From contig JAUPKO010000685.1 of assembly GCA_030837395.1 (NCBI GenBank), positions 1 to 7,197 of the forward strand: a DNA stretch of 7,197 nucleotides, written 5' to 3'. Made by a program: the position numbers and the translations under genes. Shown here in pieces: positions 6,038-7,197 of the stretch. The notes beneath the pieces were generated by a model, which did no database searches, was not told where the DNA came from, and saw nothing but the letters and a program-made list of their open reading frames with translations. The stretch is from Actinomycetota bacterium. Its GTDB lineage: Bacteria; Actinomycetota; Actinomycetes; S36-B12; UBA10799. Numbering within the stretch: position 1 is the stretch's first letter; every line of letters begins with the position of its first letter.

Positions 6038-7174
6038 ATGAGGTCGGCAAGTCACGTGCGTGGTACGGGAGCGGTTGCATTGTGCGGAGCGGTTGTCCTG
6101 CTTGCCGCATCCGGGTGTTCGAGTGGATCGACCGCTGACTCAGCCAGCGGATCGGCGTCCGCCTCGGCGGCGGTGTCATCGTCGGCCTCGAGTGGAACCT
6201 CTGCGTCGACCTCCGCTAGCGCTGTTGTTGCGCCGATCCCCAGCCCAACGGCGGCGGTGGCCCTCACCCAGCCCACCGGCTGCAGCAACAGCGGGGGGAT
6301 GCCGCCGATGCCCGGGGCCGGCACCCCACCCACCCCCACCTACGCGAATGTTGCCTATGCGAATGTCTCGCCGTCGGAGGTGCTCGACCTGTTCGTGCCC
6401 CCGGGTGAGGGTCCGTTCCCGTTGATCATCCGAATCCACGGCGGCGCCTTCAAGGTCGGCGACAAGTCCATGGACGAGGCCGACGCCCAGACCCTCATGG
6501 ATGCCGGCTTCGCGGTGGCCAGCATCAACTACCGGCTCTCGTGCGAGGCGCTGTTCCCGGCCGCGGCGCAGGACGCCTTCGCTGCGACGAGGTTCCTGCG
6601 AGCCAACGCCGCGCAGTACAAACTGGACCCGGACAAGTTCGCCACCTGGGGTGAGTCCGCGGGCGCGAACTTGGCGGCGATGGTCGGCGTGGCCGGCGGC
6701 CGGGAGTCGTTCCTGGACGACCCGGCGCTGGGCAACCCGGACGTGTCCAGCCAGGTGCAGGCGGTGGTCGGCTGGTACGGCCCCTACGACTTCCTGACGA
6801 TGGATTCCCAGTTCACCGCCGACACCCCCGCCGCCTGCTCGAGTGTCGATCAGCACGACCCGGCCACCTCACCGGAGTCGGCCTACGTGGGTGCGCCGAT
6901 CCAAGAGGTGCCGGACCTGGCCAACGCCGCCTCGCCGGGTTCGGTCTACCCGTACGTGGTGCCGGGTGTGGAGTTGCCGCCGTTCTCGTTGGCGGCGGGC
7001 TCGGCGGACTGCCTGATCCCGAACGCGCAGTCCGTGGCCTTCGACAAGTTGATCAAGAGCGTCGGTGGCACGTCCACCTTCACCCTGCTCGACGGTGCCA
7101 GCCACGGGGATCAGGCGTTCAACACCGAGTTGACCGCCCCGACGTTGGAGTTCCTCAAGACGTCGATGGGGTAG
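6038..7174 (+). CDS. Secreted lipoprotein alpha/beta-hydrolase (esterase/lipase, BD-FAE/HSL-like)
   Basis: A 378-residue exported hydrolase. A lipoprotein signal peptide (Arg2, Arg8, hydrophobic 11-24) ends in lipobox ASGC with acylated Cys27. Residues about 28-62 are a low-complexity Ser/Ala/Thr linker that would hold the catalytic domain off the membrane. The alpha/beta-hydrolase domain (about 100-378) has oxyanion motif HGGAF (134-138), nucleophile Ser207 in GESAG (205-209), Asp324 in GSADCLIP, and His356 in GASHGD, so the triad is complete. Wording around HGG.F and GESAG matches the carboxylesterase/BD-FAE and hormone-sensitive-lipase groups; likely substrates are short-chain or acetyl/feruloyl esters, but the true substrate is not readable. 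A pair YANVA/YANVS (about 102-111) is a small internal duplication at the domain start. It is divergent from the regulator gene and likely under its control through the repeats at 5951. Confident on fold, export and triad; not on substrate. Confidence 0.9.
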   Translation: MRSASHVRGTGAVALCGAVVLLAASGCSSGSTADSASGSASASAAVSSSASSGTSASTSASAVVAPIPSPTAAVALTQPTGCSNSGGMPPMPGAGTPPTPTYANVAYANVSPSEVLDLFVPPGEGPFPLIIRIHGGAFKVGDKSMDEADAQTLMDAGFAVASINYRLSCEALFPAAAQDAFAATRFLRANAAQYKLDPDKFATWGESAGANLAAMVGVAGGRESFLDDPALGNPDVSSQVQAVVGWYGPYDFLTMDSQFTADTPAACSSVDQHDPATSPESAYVGAPIQEVPDLANAASPGSVYPYVVPGVELPPFSLAAGSADCLIPNAQSVAFDKLIKSVGGTSTFTLLDGASHGDQAFNTELTAPTLEFLKTSMG

Positions 7175-7197
7175 CGCGACGAGAAAGTGCCCGGAGC

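Noticed and set aside
6342..6371. 15-bp imperfect tandem repeat encoding YANVA YANVS
   Set aside because: Only two diverged copies at the start of the hydrolase domain; it is coding sequence typical of the family, not a repeat element.
7175..7197. Possible terminator after the esterase gene
   Set aside because: The 23 bases left in the window contain no GC-rich stem with a T tract; nothing can be said.

Overview
High-GC DNA with short intergenic gaps, GTG starts and AGGAGG ribosome binding sites indicates an actinobacterium (Actinomycetota). The order enolase - FtsB/DivIC protein - DUF501 - Ppx/GppA phosphatase is the conserved actinobacterial eno cluster (Rv1023-Rv1026 in Mycobacterium tuberculosis). 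A TrcR/TrcS-like two-component pair lies just beyond it; in M. tuberculosis the kdp genes sit between the two blocks. A relative of Mycobacteriales is plausible, but I cannot name a genus.

Layout: (1) 1-550, minus strand: the N-terminal 183 residues of an MpaB/DUF2236-family oxygenase-like protein that runs off the left edge. (2) 551-685: divergent intergenic region with a likely eno promoter and an imperfect inverted repeat. (3) 686-3775, plus strand: a tight gene run of eno, an ftsB-like gene, and one uninterrupted reading frame joining DUF501 to a Ppx/GppA phosphatase. (4) 3768-5878, minus strand: response regulator, then histidine kinase, coupled by an ATGA overlap; the kinase's 3' end overlaps the 3' end of the phosphatase gene by 8 bp. 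(5) 5879-6037: divergent regulatory region with a perfect pair of 8-bp direct repeats placed 9 bp upstream of a -10 hexamer. (6) 6038-7174, plus strand: a secreted lipoprotein alpha/beta-hydrolase (esterase/lipase) with a complete Ser-Asp-His triad.

How they fit: the eno cluster is housekeeping, joining glycolysis, cell division and polyphosphate/(p)ppGpp-type phosphatase functions. The right half looks like a small sensing module: a membrane kinase and an OmpR-family regulator divergently arranged with a surface lipoprotein esterase. The tandem repeat in the shared intergenic region is a good candidate for the regulator's own binding site and would put the esterase in its regulon. I see no RNA genes, mobile elements, CRISPR arrays or convincing intrinsic terminators. 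Most genes are ordinary. The two observations most worth following are the tandem operator-promoter and the DUF501-Ppx fusion.
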